Assembly (NCBI RefSeq): GCF_026626885.1
Contig: NZ_JAPNOA010000026.1
Span: forward strand, 62,001-126,000
DNA length: 64,000 nucleotides
Direction: 5' to 3'
Source of the DNA: Parathalassolituus penaei
Lineage (GTDB): Bacteria; Pseudomonadota; Gammaproteobacteria; Pseudomonadales; Oceanobacteraceae
Part shown: piece after piece, positions 33,957 through 42,026 of the stretch
Position numbering within the stretch: the first letter of the stretch is position 1
Layout: the number at the start of each line of letters is the position of its first letter
Made by a program: the position numbers and the translations under genes
Notes under the pieces: model-generated
Seen by the model: only the letters and a program-made list of their open reading frames with translations
What the model was told of the DNA's origin: nothing
The model's database searches: none

Positions 33957-35783
33957 GTGAATCGCCCGTGGTTGCTGTTGTTGCTGCTGCTTTGGCAATG
34001 TATCGGAATTTCCCTTGCGCAGGGGTTGCCCGAGTACGATGTGTCGGATCAGAAACTGGATTTGCATTCAATGCAGCTGCGGGCGTTGTCCGATACCAGT
34101 GGCCAGTTCGATATTCGTCAGCCGGGTGCCGTGCAGCGCTTTGAGTCGGAATCCCGATTAGTTGATTCCGCGTTTGTACTGCCCGGATACACGGCCGTGC
34201 ACTGGTTTGAAATCCGCCTGCGTAACAATGGCAGTGTGCCAGTGCGGCGTTTTGTGGTCATTGACGAGGTTGATGCCGAGCGTCTGGATCTCTACGAACG
34301 CGATGGTAATGACTGGTTACAGCAAACCTCCGGGCTCGTGGTGCCCATCAGTGAGCGACCCACCCATAGCCTGAATCCTGCATTTCTGGTGGATTTGCAG
34401 CCTGCCGAAAGCAAGGCTGTCTATCTGCGTATGGAAACGCCTTTCCGCCTGATGAACTTCACCATCAGAGTGCAAGCGTCGGAAGTGTTTCTGAATGGCC
34501 TGGTTGAGAAGTCGTGGCTGTTTTTCTTCTTCTTTGGCGCGGCCCTGATTATCAGCCTCTACAATTTCTTCCTCTATGCGGCCCTGCGGGATCGCATCTA
34601 TCTCTATTACGTGCTGTTTGGTGTTTTTTTCCTGCTGTCGGTGGTGGCCTACGGCGGGTATCACTTGCTGATTCGTGACAGTCTGAAGCTGCATTACCTG
34701 ATGCAGGTGCCGATTCACTTCAGTACGGTTTTTCTGGTTTTGTTTATGCGCCGCTTGCTGGAGTTGCCGCGGCATTTGCCAAAACTGGATCGGCTGGCGC
34801 AGGCGATTGCCGGTTTGATGGCAGCGCTGGGTGTGGCCGTGGCGATTGATGTCAGCAATCTGTATTACTCGTTGATATTGGGTATGCCAGTGGCGCTCAC
34901 CCTGTTGGGGATTGCTTTGTACGCCTGGCGCGCAGCCTTGCCGATGGCGGGCAGTTTTGCTGTCGGTCAGATGTTTTTACTGGGGGGGATGACGGCTCTG
35001 GTGGGGGTGAATGTCGGGCTGCTGCCTTATAACCTGTTCACCAGTTTTTCCTACATCATCGGTGCGTTGCTGGAGATGTTATGCCTGGCGCTGATTTTGG
35101 CGCATCGGGTTCGCAGTCTGGAGTTACAACAGAAGGAGTCTCGGGCGTTGCTGCTGAAACAGCAAAGCGACAAGGCTGCTGAGTTGAGCCAGCTGATTGC
35201 TGAACGTACTCATGAGCTGCAGCTGGCTAACGCTGAACTCGAAAAGCTGTCGTACCTTGATAGCCTCACCGGGGTAAATAATCGTCGCTTTTTTGATCAA
35301 AAACTGACGGAGCGCTGGCATCCACAGTATTTGGGTATGCCGCTGGCTCTGATCATGTGTGATCTGGATTATTTCAAACACTACAACGATACCTATGGTC
35401 ATCAGGCCGGTGATGACTGTATCCGGCTGGTTTCCAATGTGTTGCGTTCTGAGCTGCGTAAGGCTGGAGATGTCTGCTCGCGGTATGGCGGCGAAGAATT
35501 TGCGCTGATTTTGCCCAATACCACCGAAGCCGGAGGCATTGCACTGGCGGAGCGTCTGCGTCAGCAGGTACTCGATCTGGCGATTCCTCATATTGGTACG
35601 TTAGGGCGTGTATCGGTGAGTTTTGGTGTCGCCAGCTGTGTGGTTGGTGATGGCACCGAATCGGCTGAACTGGTTGCTCGAGCCGACCGTGCGCTGTATC
35701 AGAGCAAGTCGCAGGGGCGAAATCGCGTCTGTGGTTCTGCTCTGGATGCCGATGATGACTGCCGTGTTGCCGAGTATGGCTGA
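33957..35783 (+). CDS. 7TM-DISM diguanylate cyclase (GGDEF)
   Basis: The 608-residue protein has a signal peptide (RPWLLLLLLLWQCIGISLAQ), then a periplasmic 7TMR-DISMED2 beta domain of about 130 residues. Next come seven membrane helices (7TMR-DISM_7TM), a short coiled coil (LLLKQQSDKAAELSQLIAER) and a C-terminal GGDEF domain. The active site reads RYGGEEF at about 35484-35504, so it should make cyclic di-GMP. The inhibitory I-site, RxxD in the family, is KAGD here, so feedback inhibition is probably lost. The periplasmic part likely senses a carbohydrate or other ligand. GTG 33957 directly precedes the signal peptide; ATG 33834 is in frame but would add 41 odd residues. Confidence 0.88.
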   Translation: MNRPWLLLLLLLWQCIGISLAQGLPEYDVSDQKLDLHSMQLRALSDTSGQFDIRQPGAVQRFESESRLVDSAFVLPGYTAVHWFEIRLRNNGSVPVRRFVVIDEVDAERLDLYERDGNDWLQQTSGLVVPISERPTHSLNPAFLVDLQPAESKAVYLRMETPFRLMNFTIRVQASEVFLNGLVEKSWLFFFFFGAALIISLYNFFLYAALRDRIYLYYVLFGVFFLLSVVAYGGYHLLIRDSLKLHYLMQVPIHFSTVFLVLFMRRLLELPRHLPKLDRLAQAIAGLMAALGVAVAIDVSNLYYSLILGMPVALTLLGIALYAWRAALPMAGSFAVGQMFLLGGMTALVGVNVGLLPYNLFTSFSYIIGALLEMLCLALILAHRVRSLELQQKESRALLLKQQSDKAAELSQLIAERTHELQLANAELEKLSYLDSLTGVNNRRFFDQKLTERWHPQYLGMPLALIMCDLDYFKHYNDTYGHQAGDDCIRLVSNVLRSELRKAGDVCSRYGGEEFALILPNTTEAGGIALAERLRQQVLDLAIPHIGTLGRVSVSFGVASCVVGDGTESAELVARADRALYQSKSQGRNRVCGSALDADDDCRVAEYG

Positions 35784-35982
35784 ATTGCTCCGCTGATTGG
35801 TTGATCCTTCCTTACCATTATGTTCCATGATCACCTCTGGTGGACGTGTTGTTTTTGTCTGACAATACCTGATTGATTGTCCATTTTGCTTATGGCCTCT
35901 GTTGCGTTTTGCTGGCTGCAGCTCGACGGATGATGACAAGTGGACGGGTGTTGTTTGCCAGCGAGGCTGGCTTGAGGTGTTT

Positions 35983-36612
35983 ATGTCGCTGGATATGTGG
36001 CTTGCCTGGCTGGCAGCCTGCTGGTTAATCAGTCTGACTCCGGGTGCGGGTGCCATTGCGTCCATGTCGAGTGGTCTGAAACATGGTTTCTGGCCCGGTT
36101 ACTGGAACGTGGTTGGTCTGCAGCTGGCGCTTTTGTTGCAAATTCTGGTGGTGGCGTTGGGTGTGGGGGCGGTGCTGGTGGCATCTGAAACGGCATTCAG
36201 TCTGATCAAGTGGGCGGGTGTGTTGTACCTGCTATATCTGGCCTGGAAACAGTGGCAAGCGGTACCGTCCGATTTGCAGCCAGCCGCTGCTGATGCGGCG
36301 CCGGTCAGTATTGCCCGTTTGATCGGCAATGGCTTTGTGGTGAACAGCAGTAACCCCAAGGCGATTGTGTTTATGCTGGCGATTCTGCCGCAGTTTCTGG
36401 ATCCCACTCAGCCGCTGGTTCCTCAGTACAGTCTGATGGCGTTCACCATGGTGGCAACGGACATGATTGTGATGGCGGGTTATACCGGTCTGGCCGCGCG
36501 AGTACTCAAGTATCTGCGTACTCCACGTCAGCAGCGTTATCTGAATCGCAGTTTTGCCGCCATGTTTGCCGGTATGGCATCCATGCTGTCGCTGGTGAAT
36601 CGCACGCATTGA
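35983..36612 (+). CDS. LysE/RhtB-family amino-acid exporter
   Basis: The 209-residue inner-membrane protein starts MSLDMWLAWLAACWLISLTPG and carries the conserved SLTPGAGA motif and a NSSNPKAIVFMLAILPQF helix typical of RhtB/LysE exporters. Six hydrophobic segments are visible. Substrates of the family include lysine, threonine, homoserine and leucine; none can be assigned. ATG 35983 has GAGGT at 5 nt. It is convergent with the LysR gene that follows, with 99 bp between. Confidence 0.9.
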   Translation: MSLDMWLAWLAACWLISLTPGAGAIASMSSGLKHGFWPGYWNVVGLQLALLLQILVVALGVGAVLVASETAFSLIKWAGVLYLLYLAWKQWQAVPSDLQPAAADAAPVSIARLIGNGFVVNSSNPKAIVFMLAILPQFLDPTQPLVPQYSLMAFTMVATDMIVMAGYTGLAARVLKYLRTPRQQRYLNRSFAAMFAGMASMLSLVNRTH

Positions 36613-36711
36613 TTCGTTGGTGATTCGCCTGTTGTCGGGGTGGTGGTCAGAATCATCTGCCGCCAGCCCGTCTTTCTTGGTCAGTCTTTCTCAGCCTGTC
36701 GTTCTTGATTG

Positions 36712-37623
36712 TCAAAATCGGTCCCACCAGGGGACGTCACCGTAATAACCATCCATAAAGTCGATAAAGGTTCGAACCTTGCTGGCCAGTAACTGCCGGT
36801 GTGCGTACACCGCATACAGGGCCATTGGTGTCGGTTCGTGCTCGGGCAGAATCATCTGCAGGCGGCCATCGGCCAGTGCCGGCCCTGCAATAAAGGTTGG
36901 CTGGATGGCAATGCCTGCGCCCTGGATGGCGGCTTCGGTCAAGACATCACCATTGTTGCTGATCATATCGCCAGCCTGACGGCCACCGCGGCTGCGGCCT
37001 TCCATCAGCGCCTCGTGGAGTGGCAGGTCGCTGTCATCCAGATAGCTGTAGCGTAGATAACGATGTTGTTGCAGGTCTTGCAGGCAGGCGGGTGTGCCGT
37101 GTTGTTGCAGGTACGACGGCGCGGCGCACATCACCAGCCGGATGGGTGCAATCTTGCGGGCAATCATGGATGAGTTTTTCAGATGGCCGATACGCAGTGC
37201 CACGTCAAAACCTTCCTCAACGATATCCACTTTGCGGTCGTTTAATTGCAGGTCGATGCTGATGCCGGGGTGCTGTTTCTGGAAATCACAGAGTAATGGT
37301 GCCAGGTGGCGGGTCGCGAATGACACCGGGGCGCTGATACGTAACAGGCCGCGGACACCATTCTGGCTGTCATCCAGCTGGGTTTCGAGATCATCCAGTT
37401 CATCCAGCAACTGGCCTGCACGCTGGTAATAACGACTGCCTGCTTCGGTCAGATGAACCTTGCGTGTTGTGCGGTTCAGCAAGCGCACGCCCAGTTGTTG
37501 TTCCAGCCAGGATACGTACTTGCTGACCAGCTGGGGTGACATATCGAGGCGTTCGGCGGCGCGGCTGAAGGTGTTTTCATCCACCACCGTGATAAACGCG
37601 CGCATGGCGCTGAGTCGGTCCAT
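36712..37623 (-). CDS. LysR-family transcriptional regulator
   Basis: The 303-residue protein has an N-terminal winged helix-turn-helix (MRAFITVVDENTFSRAAERL, then VSKYVSWLEQQLGVRLLNRT) and a periplasmic-binding-like effector domain. It belongs to the branch around AaeR/PA-type regulators with the GLLRISAPVSFATRHLAPLL start. It is divergent from the DoxX / glutathionyl-hydroquinone reductase / DODA genes, and a 23-bp palindrome (37655-37677) lies just upstream. It therefore probably controls that set in response to a quinone or aromatic compound. ATG 37623 is chosen from family alignment; the ribosome site is poor. Confidence 0.9.
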   Translation of the reverse strand: MDRLSAMRAFITVVDENTFSRAAERLDMSPQLVSKYVSWLEQQLGVRLLNRTTRKVHLTEAGSRYYQRAGQLLDELDDLETQLDDSQNGVRGLLRISAPVSFATRHLAPLLCDFQKQHPGISIDLQLNDRKVDIVEEGFDVALRIGHLKNSSMIARKIAPIRLVMCAAPSYLQQHGTPACLQDLQQHRYLRYSYLDDSDLPLHEALMEGRSRGGRQAGDMISNNGDVLTEAAIQGAGIAIQPTFIAGPALADGRLQMILPEHEPTPMALYAVYAHRQLLASKVRTFIDFMDGYYGDVPWWDRF

Positions 37624-37654
37624 ATCGGTTGTGCCCTGTGCTGTGGTTCTGTTT

Positions 37655-37677
37655 ATTATCAATGCTGTGTTGATAAT
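37655..37677. promoter_or_regulatory. Candidate LysR operator
   Basis: ATTATCAA and its exact complement TTGATAAT are separated by seven bases. The palindrome sits 32 bp upstream of the lysR start in the divergent gap. It has the size and symmetry of a LysR recognition site but does not match T-N11-A exactly. Confidence 0.6.
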
Positions 37678-37777
37678 CATGCAATGGCGAGCGTCTTATT
37701 CTGTGTGGGGGTGGATAGTAATCTGTATTCATCGGCTCAGGGCACAACCTGATGCCCCAATAAACACAGAGGATACG

Positions 37778-38227
37778 ATGATGAGCAACGCACTGATTAA
37801 CAAACTGTTCAAAACTGACGCTGGTTTTGCCGCTCTGGCCCTGCGAGTACCGGTTGGTATCGTGCTGGCGGCCCACGGCTCCCAGAAGCTGTTTGGCTGG
37901 TTCGGTGGCTACGGCCTGGAAGGGACCGGTCAGTGGATGGCCAGTATTGGTCTGGAACCGGGTTACCTGATGGCGCTGCTGGCCGGTAGTGCCGAGTTCT
38001 TCGGTGGTCTGGCGCTGGTGCTGGGTTTGCTGACTCGTCCAGCCGCTCTGGTAACCGCATTTACCATGCTGATTGCGATCTTCAGTGCTCACATTGCCAA
38101 TGGCCTGTTCCTGACCAATAACGGTTACGAATACGCACTGAGCCTGCTGGCGGTGACCGTTGCGCTGGCGATTCAGGGGGGTGGTGCGCTGTCGGTGGAT
38201 TCTGCAGTCGCTCGCAAGCTGCAATAA
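37778..38227 (+). CDS. DoxX family membrane protein
   Basis: The 149-residue protein has four hydrophobic segments and the DoxX-family features: ALRVPVGIVLAAHGSQKLFGW near the first helix and GSAEFFGGLALVLGLLTRPAAL in the middle. DoxX proteins are found with thiosulfate:quinone oxidoreductases or in redox stress complexes. AGAGGA lies just upstream; the start is ATG 37778 or the adjacent ATG 37781. It is the first gene of a run with the hydroquinone reductase and dioxygenase genes, opposite the LysR gene. Confidence 0.88.
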   Translation: MMSNALINKLFKTDAGFAALALRVPVGIVLAAHGSQKLFGWFGGYGLEGTGQWMASIGLEPGYLMALLAGSAEFFGGLALVLGLLTRPAALVTAFTMLIAIFSAHIANGLFLTNNGYEYALSLLAVTVALAIQGGGALSVDSAVARKLQ

Positions 38228-38316
38228 ACAGGATTGGCGGTACCCCGGTGGCTGTTGTGGGATTCAGCGGCCGGGGTTCCACTTCGGATTCATGACGGAT
38301 TATCGGGAGTGCTGAA

Positions 38317-39264
38317 ATGCTGGTAGATGGTGTGTGGCAAGAGAACTGGCAACCGGTTCAGAGCAAGGACGAAGATGGCCGATTTATTCGCCAGGTGTCG
38401 TCCTTTCGTAACTGGGTAACGGCCGATGGCAGTGCCGGGCCAACCGGTGTGGGTGGTTTTAAGGCCGAAGCGGGCCGTTATCACCTGTACGTGGCGTATA
38501 TCTGCCCTTGGGCGTCTCGTACCTTGATGGCACGGGCACTGAAAGGTCTGGACGATATCATCAGTGTGTCGGTGGTGAATCCGCAGTTGACCGAGCAGGG
38601 CTGGGCCTTTGGTGGCTTTGAGGGCTCGGATGATGACACGCTGAATGGCGCCCGTTACCTGCATGAGCTGTATACCCGTGCGGATGCACACTTCACCGGT
38701 CGGGCTACGGTTCCGGTGTTGTGGGACAAACAGACCGGCACCATCGTGAATAACGAATCCGCCGACATCGTGCGTATGTTTAATACGGCGTTTGCAGGGC
38801 TGGTTGATCAGGGCCCTGATTTGTATCCAGCGGCCATGGCTGAAGCAATTGATGCATTGAACGATCGGATTTATCCGGGGCTGAACAACGGTGTTTACCA
38901 GGCCGGTTTTGCTTCAACCCAGGAAGCCTACAACGAGGCGTATGAGCGCGTGTTTGCCACTCTGGATGAACTGGAGGCGCGGTTGGCCGATGGGCGTCAA
39001 TGGTTGTTTGGTGATGGTCTGACCGAGACGGATCTGCGTCTGTTTGTGACGCTGGTGCGGTTTGATGCTGCTTATCACGGACTCTTCAAATGTAACCGTA
39101 ATCAGTTGAAAGACATGAAGAATCTGCATGCCTATATGCATCGTTTACTGGCCGTTCCGGGTATTGCCAAAACCGTGCGGCTGGATCACATCAAGGCCGG
39201 TTATTACTCGATCAAGGCGTTGAATCCGAACGGCATAGTACCACGCGGTCCGTTTGAGATCTGA
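38317..39264 (+). CDS. Glutathionyl-hydroquinone reductase (YqjG/Xi-class GST)
   Basis: The 315-residue protein has the Xi-class glutathione transferase layout. The N-terminal thioredoxin-like domain has the YICPWASRTL active site with a catalytic Cys near residue 63, VPVLWDKQTGTIVNNESADI follows, and the C-terminal helical domain holds FGDGLTETDLRLF. The family removes glutathione from glutathionyl-hydroquinones, as in chlorophenol breakdown and general quinone repair. GGGAGTGC precedes the ATG. With the DoxX and DODA genes and a LysR regulator it suggests a quinone-handling operon. Confidence 0.93.
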   Translation: MLVDGVWQENWQPVQSKDEDGRFIRQVSSFRNWVTADGSAGPTGVGGFKAEAGRYHLYVAYICPWASRTLMARALKGLDDIISVSVVNPQLTEQGWAFGGFEGSDDDTLNGARYLHELYTRADAHFTGRATVPVLWDKQTGTIVNNESADIVRMFNTAFAGLVDQGPDLYPAAMAEAIDALNDRIYPGLNNGVYQAGFASTQEAYNEAYERVFATLDELEARLADGRQWLFGDGLTETDLRLFVTLVRFDAAYHGLFKCNRNQLKDMKNLHAYMHRLLAVPGIAKTVRLDHIKAGYYSIKALNPNGIVPRGPFEI

Positions 39265-39336
39265 CGTTATAAAATAGTTCTATCGTGTTGAATTTTATGG
39301 TGTATGTCTTTTTTGAAAAGGCAGAAGGAGGCTCAG

Positions 39337-40140
39337 ATGGCCAAGAATACTGACGTTCTGTTTGTGTCCCATGGTGGTGGTCCGATGCCGCTGCTGGGTG
39401 ATCCGGGGCACCGCGAAATGGTGACTCGCCTGAAAGAAATTACCGGCCAGTTGCGCAAGCCAGACGCCATTCTGGTGATCAGTGCGCACTGGGAGGAATC
39501 GGTGGCCACCGTGACTACTGGAGCCAATCCGGACCTGATTTATGACTACTACGGTTTTCCGCCGGAGTCTTACCACATCAAATACCCAAGTGGCGGTCAG
39601 CCACAGCTGGCCAACCAGGTGGTTGAGGCATTGAAGTCTGCTGGAGTGCCGGTGCGGGCCGATGATCGTCGTGGCTTTGACCACGGTGTGTTTGTGCCGC
39701 TGAAGATCATGTTCCCGGAAGCCAATATTCCGGTGGTGCAGTTGTCGCTGGTGCATTCGCTGGACCCGGCAGTACACGTGGCGATTGGCAAGGCGCTGCA
39801 GAATCTGGACTTCGATAACCTGCTGGTGCTGGGGTCAGGTTTCTCGTTCCACAATATGCGGGCGTTTTTTGCGCCGAATACGCCGGAGCTTCAGGATCGC
39901 AATCTGCAGTTTGAGCGCTGGTTGCTGGAAACCTGTGCCAGTCCGAACCTGACTGAAGCCCAGCGTGAAGAGCGTTTTGTGCACTGGGCCGAAGCCCCGT
40001 ACGCACGTTTCTGTCACCCGCGTGAAGAACATCTGCTGCCATTGCATGTGTGTTATGGCCTGGCAGGCAAGCCAGTGGATGCGCACTGGTCGGCGGTGGT
40101 GTTGAACAAGGCTTCGGGTATGTTTCTCTGGCGTGTCTGA
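39337..40140 (+). CDS. DODA-type extradiol ring-cleaving dioxygenase (LigB superfamily)
   Basis: The 267-residue protein has the class III extradiol dioxygenase signatures of the plant DODA/YgiD group: VLFVSHGGGPMPL with a metal His, LVISAHWEE with a second His, RGFDHGVFVPLKIMFP, and a late HWSAVV. These enzymes cleave catechols beside the hydroxyl groups using Fe or Zn. ATG 39337 has AAGGAGG at 6 nt, which rules out the ATG at 39304. It is the last gene of the cluster controlled by the divergent LysR. The natural substrate is unknown. Confidence 0.9.
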   Translation: MAKNTDVLFVSHGGGPMPLLGDPGHREMVTRLKEITGQLRKPDAILVISAHWEESVATVTTGANPDLIYDYYGFPPESYHIKYPSGGQPQLANQVVEALKSAGVPVRADDRRGFDHGVFVPLKIMFPEANIPVVQLSLVHSLDPAVHVAIGKALQNLDFDNLLVLGSGFSFHNMRAFFAPNTPELQDRNLQFERWLLETCASPNLTEAQREERFVHWAEAPYARFCHPREEHLLPLHVCYGLAGKPVDAHWSAVVLNKASGMFLWRV

Positions 40141-40279
40141 TGCGTTGATTTGACCGATCCCGCCATTACTGTGCTGGTCGGGAAACACTGTACTGTATCT
40201 GTTCACCGCCACGGGCTGACTTACAATGGTCGGCCCGGTGGTCGGTACGGCGCTGACCCCGCGTAGTCGGGAGTTTCCA

Positions 40280-41557
40280 ATGTCAGCAGGTGTTATGCGC
40301 CCATCCGGGCCTGCGCTGTTTAATCCGGTGTTGATAGCCGGATGTATCATCATTCTGGTCGGCTTTGCCGTCCGTTCCTCGTTTGGTTTGTTCCAGATCC
40401 CGATTGCTGAAGAGTTCGGCTGGATGCGTGCCGATTTCTCGTTTGCCATTGCGTTGCAGAACCTGTTCTGGGGTATTGGTCAGCCCCTGTTCAGCGCCAT
40501 GGCGGAAAAATACGGAGATCGCAAGGCGATTATTGCCGGTGCCATCTGTTATGCCGGTGGTCTGGTGCTGTCGTCGTTTGCGGTGACGCCGGGTCAACAT
40601 CAATTGCTGGAAATGCTGGTGGGCTTTGGTATCGCCGGTACCGGTTTTGGTGTGATCCTGGCGGTAGTTGGGCGTTCGGCCTCTGAGCGGTATCGTTCGA
40701 TTTCGCTGGGTATTGTCACGGCAGCGGGTTCTGCCGGTCAGGTGGTGGGACCACCGTTGGCGCAGCATCTGCTCGACCAGATGCCGTGGCAGACGGTGTT
40801 TGTGGTGTTCGCCGGGCTGGTGGCGGTGTCCATGCTGGCGCTGACATTGATGAAGGTGCCGTTGCCGGAGCGCAAAGTCGCTGCGGGTGAAGATCTCGGA
40901 ACCGTAGTGAAGCGGGCAATCAAAGACCCGACCTTTATGTTTATCTTTCTGGGCTTTTTCTCCTGCGGATATCAGCTGGCGTTTATCACTGCGCACTTTC
41001 CGGCGTTTATCGCCGAAATGTGCAGCTCGGTGGAGCCGGGCAGCATCATCCACGCGCTGGGGATTACCTCGACCTCGATTCTCGGTGCGGTGGCGCTGGC
41101 GACCATCGGTATCTTCAACATGATCGGCACCTTGCTGGCTGGCTATCTGGGCAACCTGTATTCACGCAAGTACCTGCTGGTGGGGATTTACACCTTGCGG
41201 GCGATCGTATCGGCGCTGTTTATCATTTACCCGGTGACGCCGGTGACGGTGTTTATGTTCTCCGTACTGATGGGCGGCTTGTGGCTGGCGACGGTGCCGA
41301 TCACCTCAGGGCTGGTGGCGCAGATTTATGGCCTGCGTTACATGGGGACCCTGTATGGTCTGGTGTTCCTGTCGCACCAGATTGGCGGTTTTATGGGGGT
41401 ATGGCTGGGCGGCAGTCTCTATGACCTGTATGGCAACTACACCCTGGTCTGGTGGGTGGGTGTGGGGGTTGGTTTGTTCTCGGCGCTGATTCATCTGGTG
41501 GTGGACGAACGGCCGTGGGACAAGCGCGATAGCAGCGGTGGATTACAGCCGGCCTGA
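40280..41557 (+). CDS. MFS transporter
   Basis: The 425-residue protein has twelve hydrophobic segments and major facilitator motifs: AEKYGDRKAIIAG (motif A between helices 2 and 3), and a GIAGTGFGVILAVVGRSASERYRS stretch in helix 4/5. It resembles the monocarboxylate/oxalate-formate branch. The substrate is unknown. ATG 40280 has GGGAG at about 6 nt. A terminator follows at 41587-41610. It might be served by the dioxygenase cluster upstream, since only 139 bp separate them on the same strand. Confidence 0.88.
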   Translation: MSAGVMRPSGPALFNPVLIAGCIIILVGFAVRSSFGLFQIPIAEEFGWMRADFSFAIALQNLFWGIGQPLFSAMAEKYGDRKAIIAGAICYAGGLVLSSFAVTPGQHQLLEMLVGFGIAGTGFGVILAVVGRSASERYRSISLGIVTAAGSAGQVVGPPLAQHLLDQMPWQTVFVVFAGLVAVSMLALTLMKVPLPERKVAAGEDLGTVVKRAIKDPTFMFIFLGFFSCGYQLAFITAHFPAFIAEMCSSVEPGSIIHALGITSTSILGAVALATIGIFNMIGTLLAGYLGNLYSRKYLLVGIYTLRAIVSALFIIYPVTPVTVFMFSVLMGGLWLATVPITSGLVAQIYGLRYMGTLYGLVFLSHQIGGFMGVWLGGSLYDLYGNYTLVWWVGVGVGLFSALIHLVVDERPWDKRDSSGGLQPA

Positions 41558-41586
41558 ATGGCTCGCCGGGCAATAAACGGATGAAA

Positions 41587-41610
41587 GAAAGCGGCTTCGG
41601 CGCTTTTTTT
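41587..41610 (+). terminator. Intrinsic terminator of the MFS gene
   Basis: AAAGC and GCTTT with an inner GC/GC pair, a bulged G and a TTCG loop are followed by a long T run. Confidence 0.75.
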
Positions 41611-41641
41611 GTTACCGGTTCTGTTGGCAGCACGGTTGGGG

Positions 41642-41678
41642 TTGGCCAACACGTCTTTGTGTACTAGTATGCTAGTAC
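41642..41678 (+). promoter_or_regulatory. trpR promoter with overlapping Trp operator
   Basis: TTGGCC (41642-41647) and TAGTAT (41665-41670) are separated by 17 bp and make a good sigma-70 promoter. GTACTAG-TATG-CTAGTAC (41661-41678) covers the -10 box. It is a perfect 7-bp inverted repeat close to the E. coli consensus ACTAGTTAACTAGT. The first base of transcription would be near 41677, 26 bp before the trpR start. The gene product is the cognate repressor, so tryptophan-dependent autoregulation of trpR-trpE-trpG is strongly implied. Confidence 0.88.
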
Positions 41679-41702
41679 ATTGAAACAAGCTGCTGCGATG
41701 TT

Positions 41703-41966
41703 ATGCCAAAATCCCTGATCAACGTGTTGTGCAGTACCAATGACCCGGTCGAAATGGCGGCGATACTTGATGCCTTGTTAACCGAGTCGGAACTGCGGGA
41801 AATCGACAACCGCATTCGTATTTTCGAGATGCTGCTGGCCGGGGCTTCCCAGCGTGAAATTGCCGCGCAACTGGGGGTTGGTATTGCCACCGTCAGCCGT
41901 GGTGCCCAGGCATTTCGGCATACCAGCGAGCAGGTGCTGCAGCGGTTAAAGCCCGAGCAGGAATAA
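41703..41966 (+). CDS. trpR: Trp operon repressor
   Basis: TrpR binds tryptophan and then represses trp genes. The 87-residue protein has the family core ALLTESELREIDNRIRIFEM, and the helix-turn-helix SQREIAAQLGVGIATVSRGAQA, where the R-x-x-I-A-x-x-L-G-x-G-x-A-T-V-x-R pattern is complete. It is shorter than E. coli TrpR at the N-terminus, lacking some 15 residues of the arm. A Trp operator overlaps its promoter. trpE starts 60 bp downstream, so the repressor is cotranscribed with its target genes. Confidence 0.95.
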   Translation: MPKSLINVLCSTNDPVEMAAILDALLTESELREIDNRIRIFEMLLAGASQREIAAQLGVGIATVSRGAQAFRHTSEQVLQRLKPEQE

Positions 41967-42026
41967 TTGTGTCCATAGCGTGCCTGTGGATGCTCTGCAT
42001 CCGGGCACAGAGAAACCGAGACGTTT

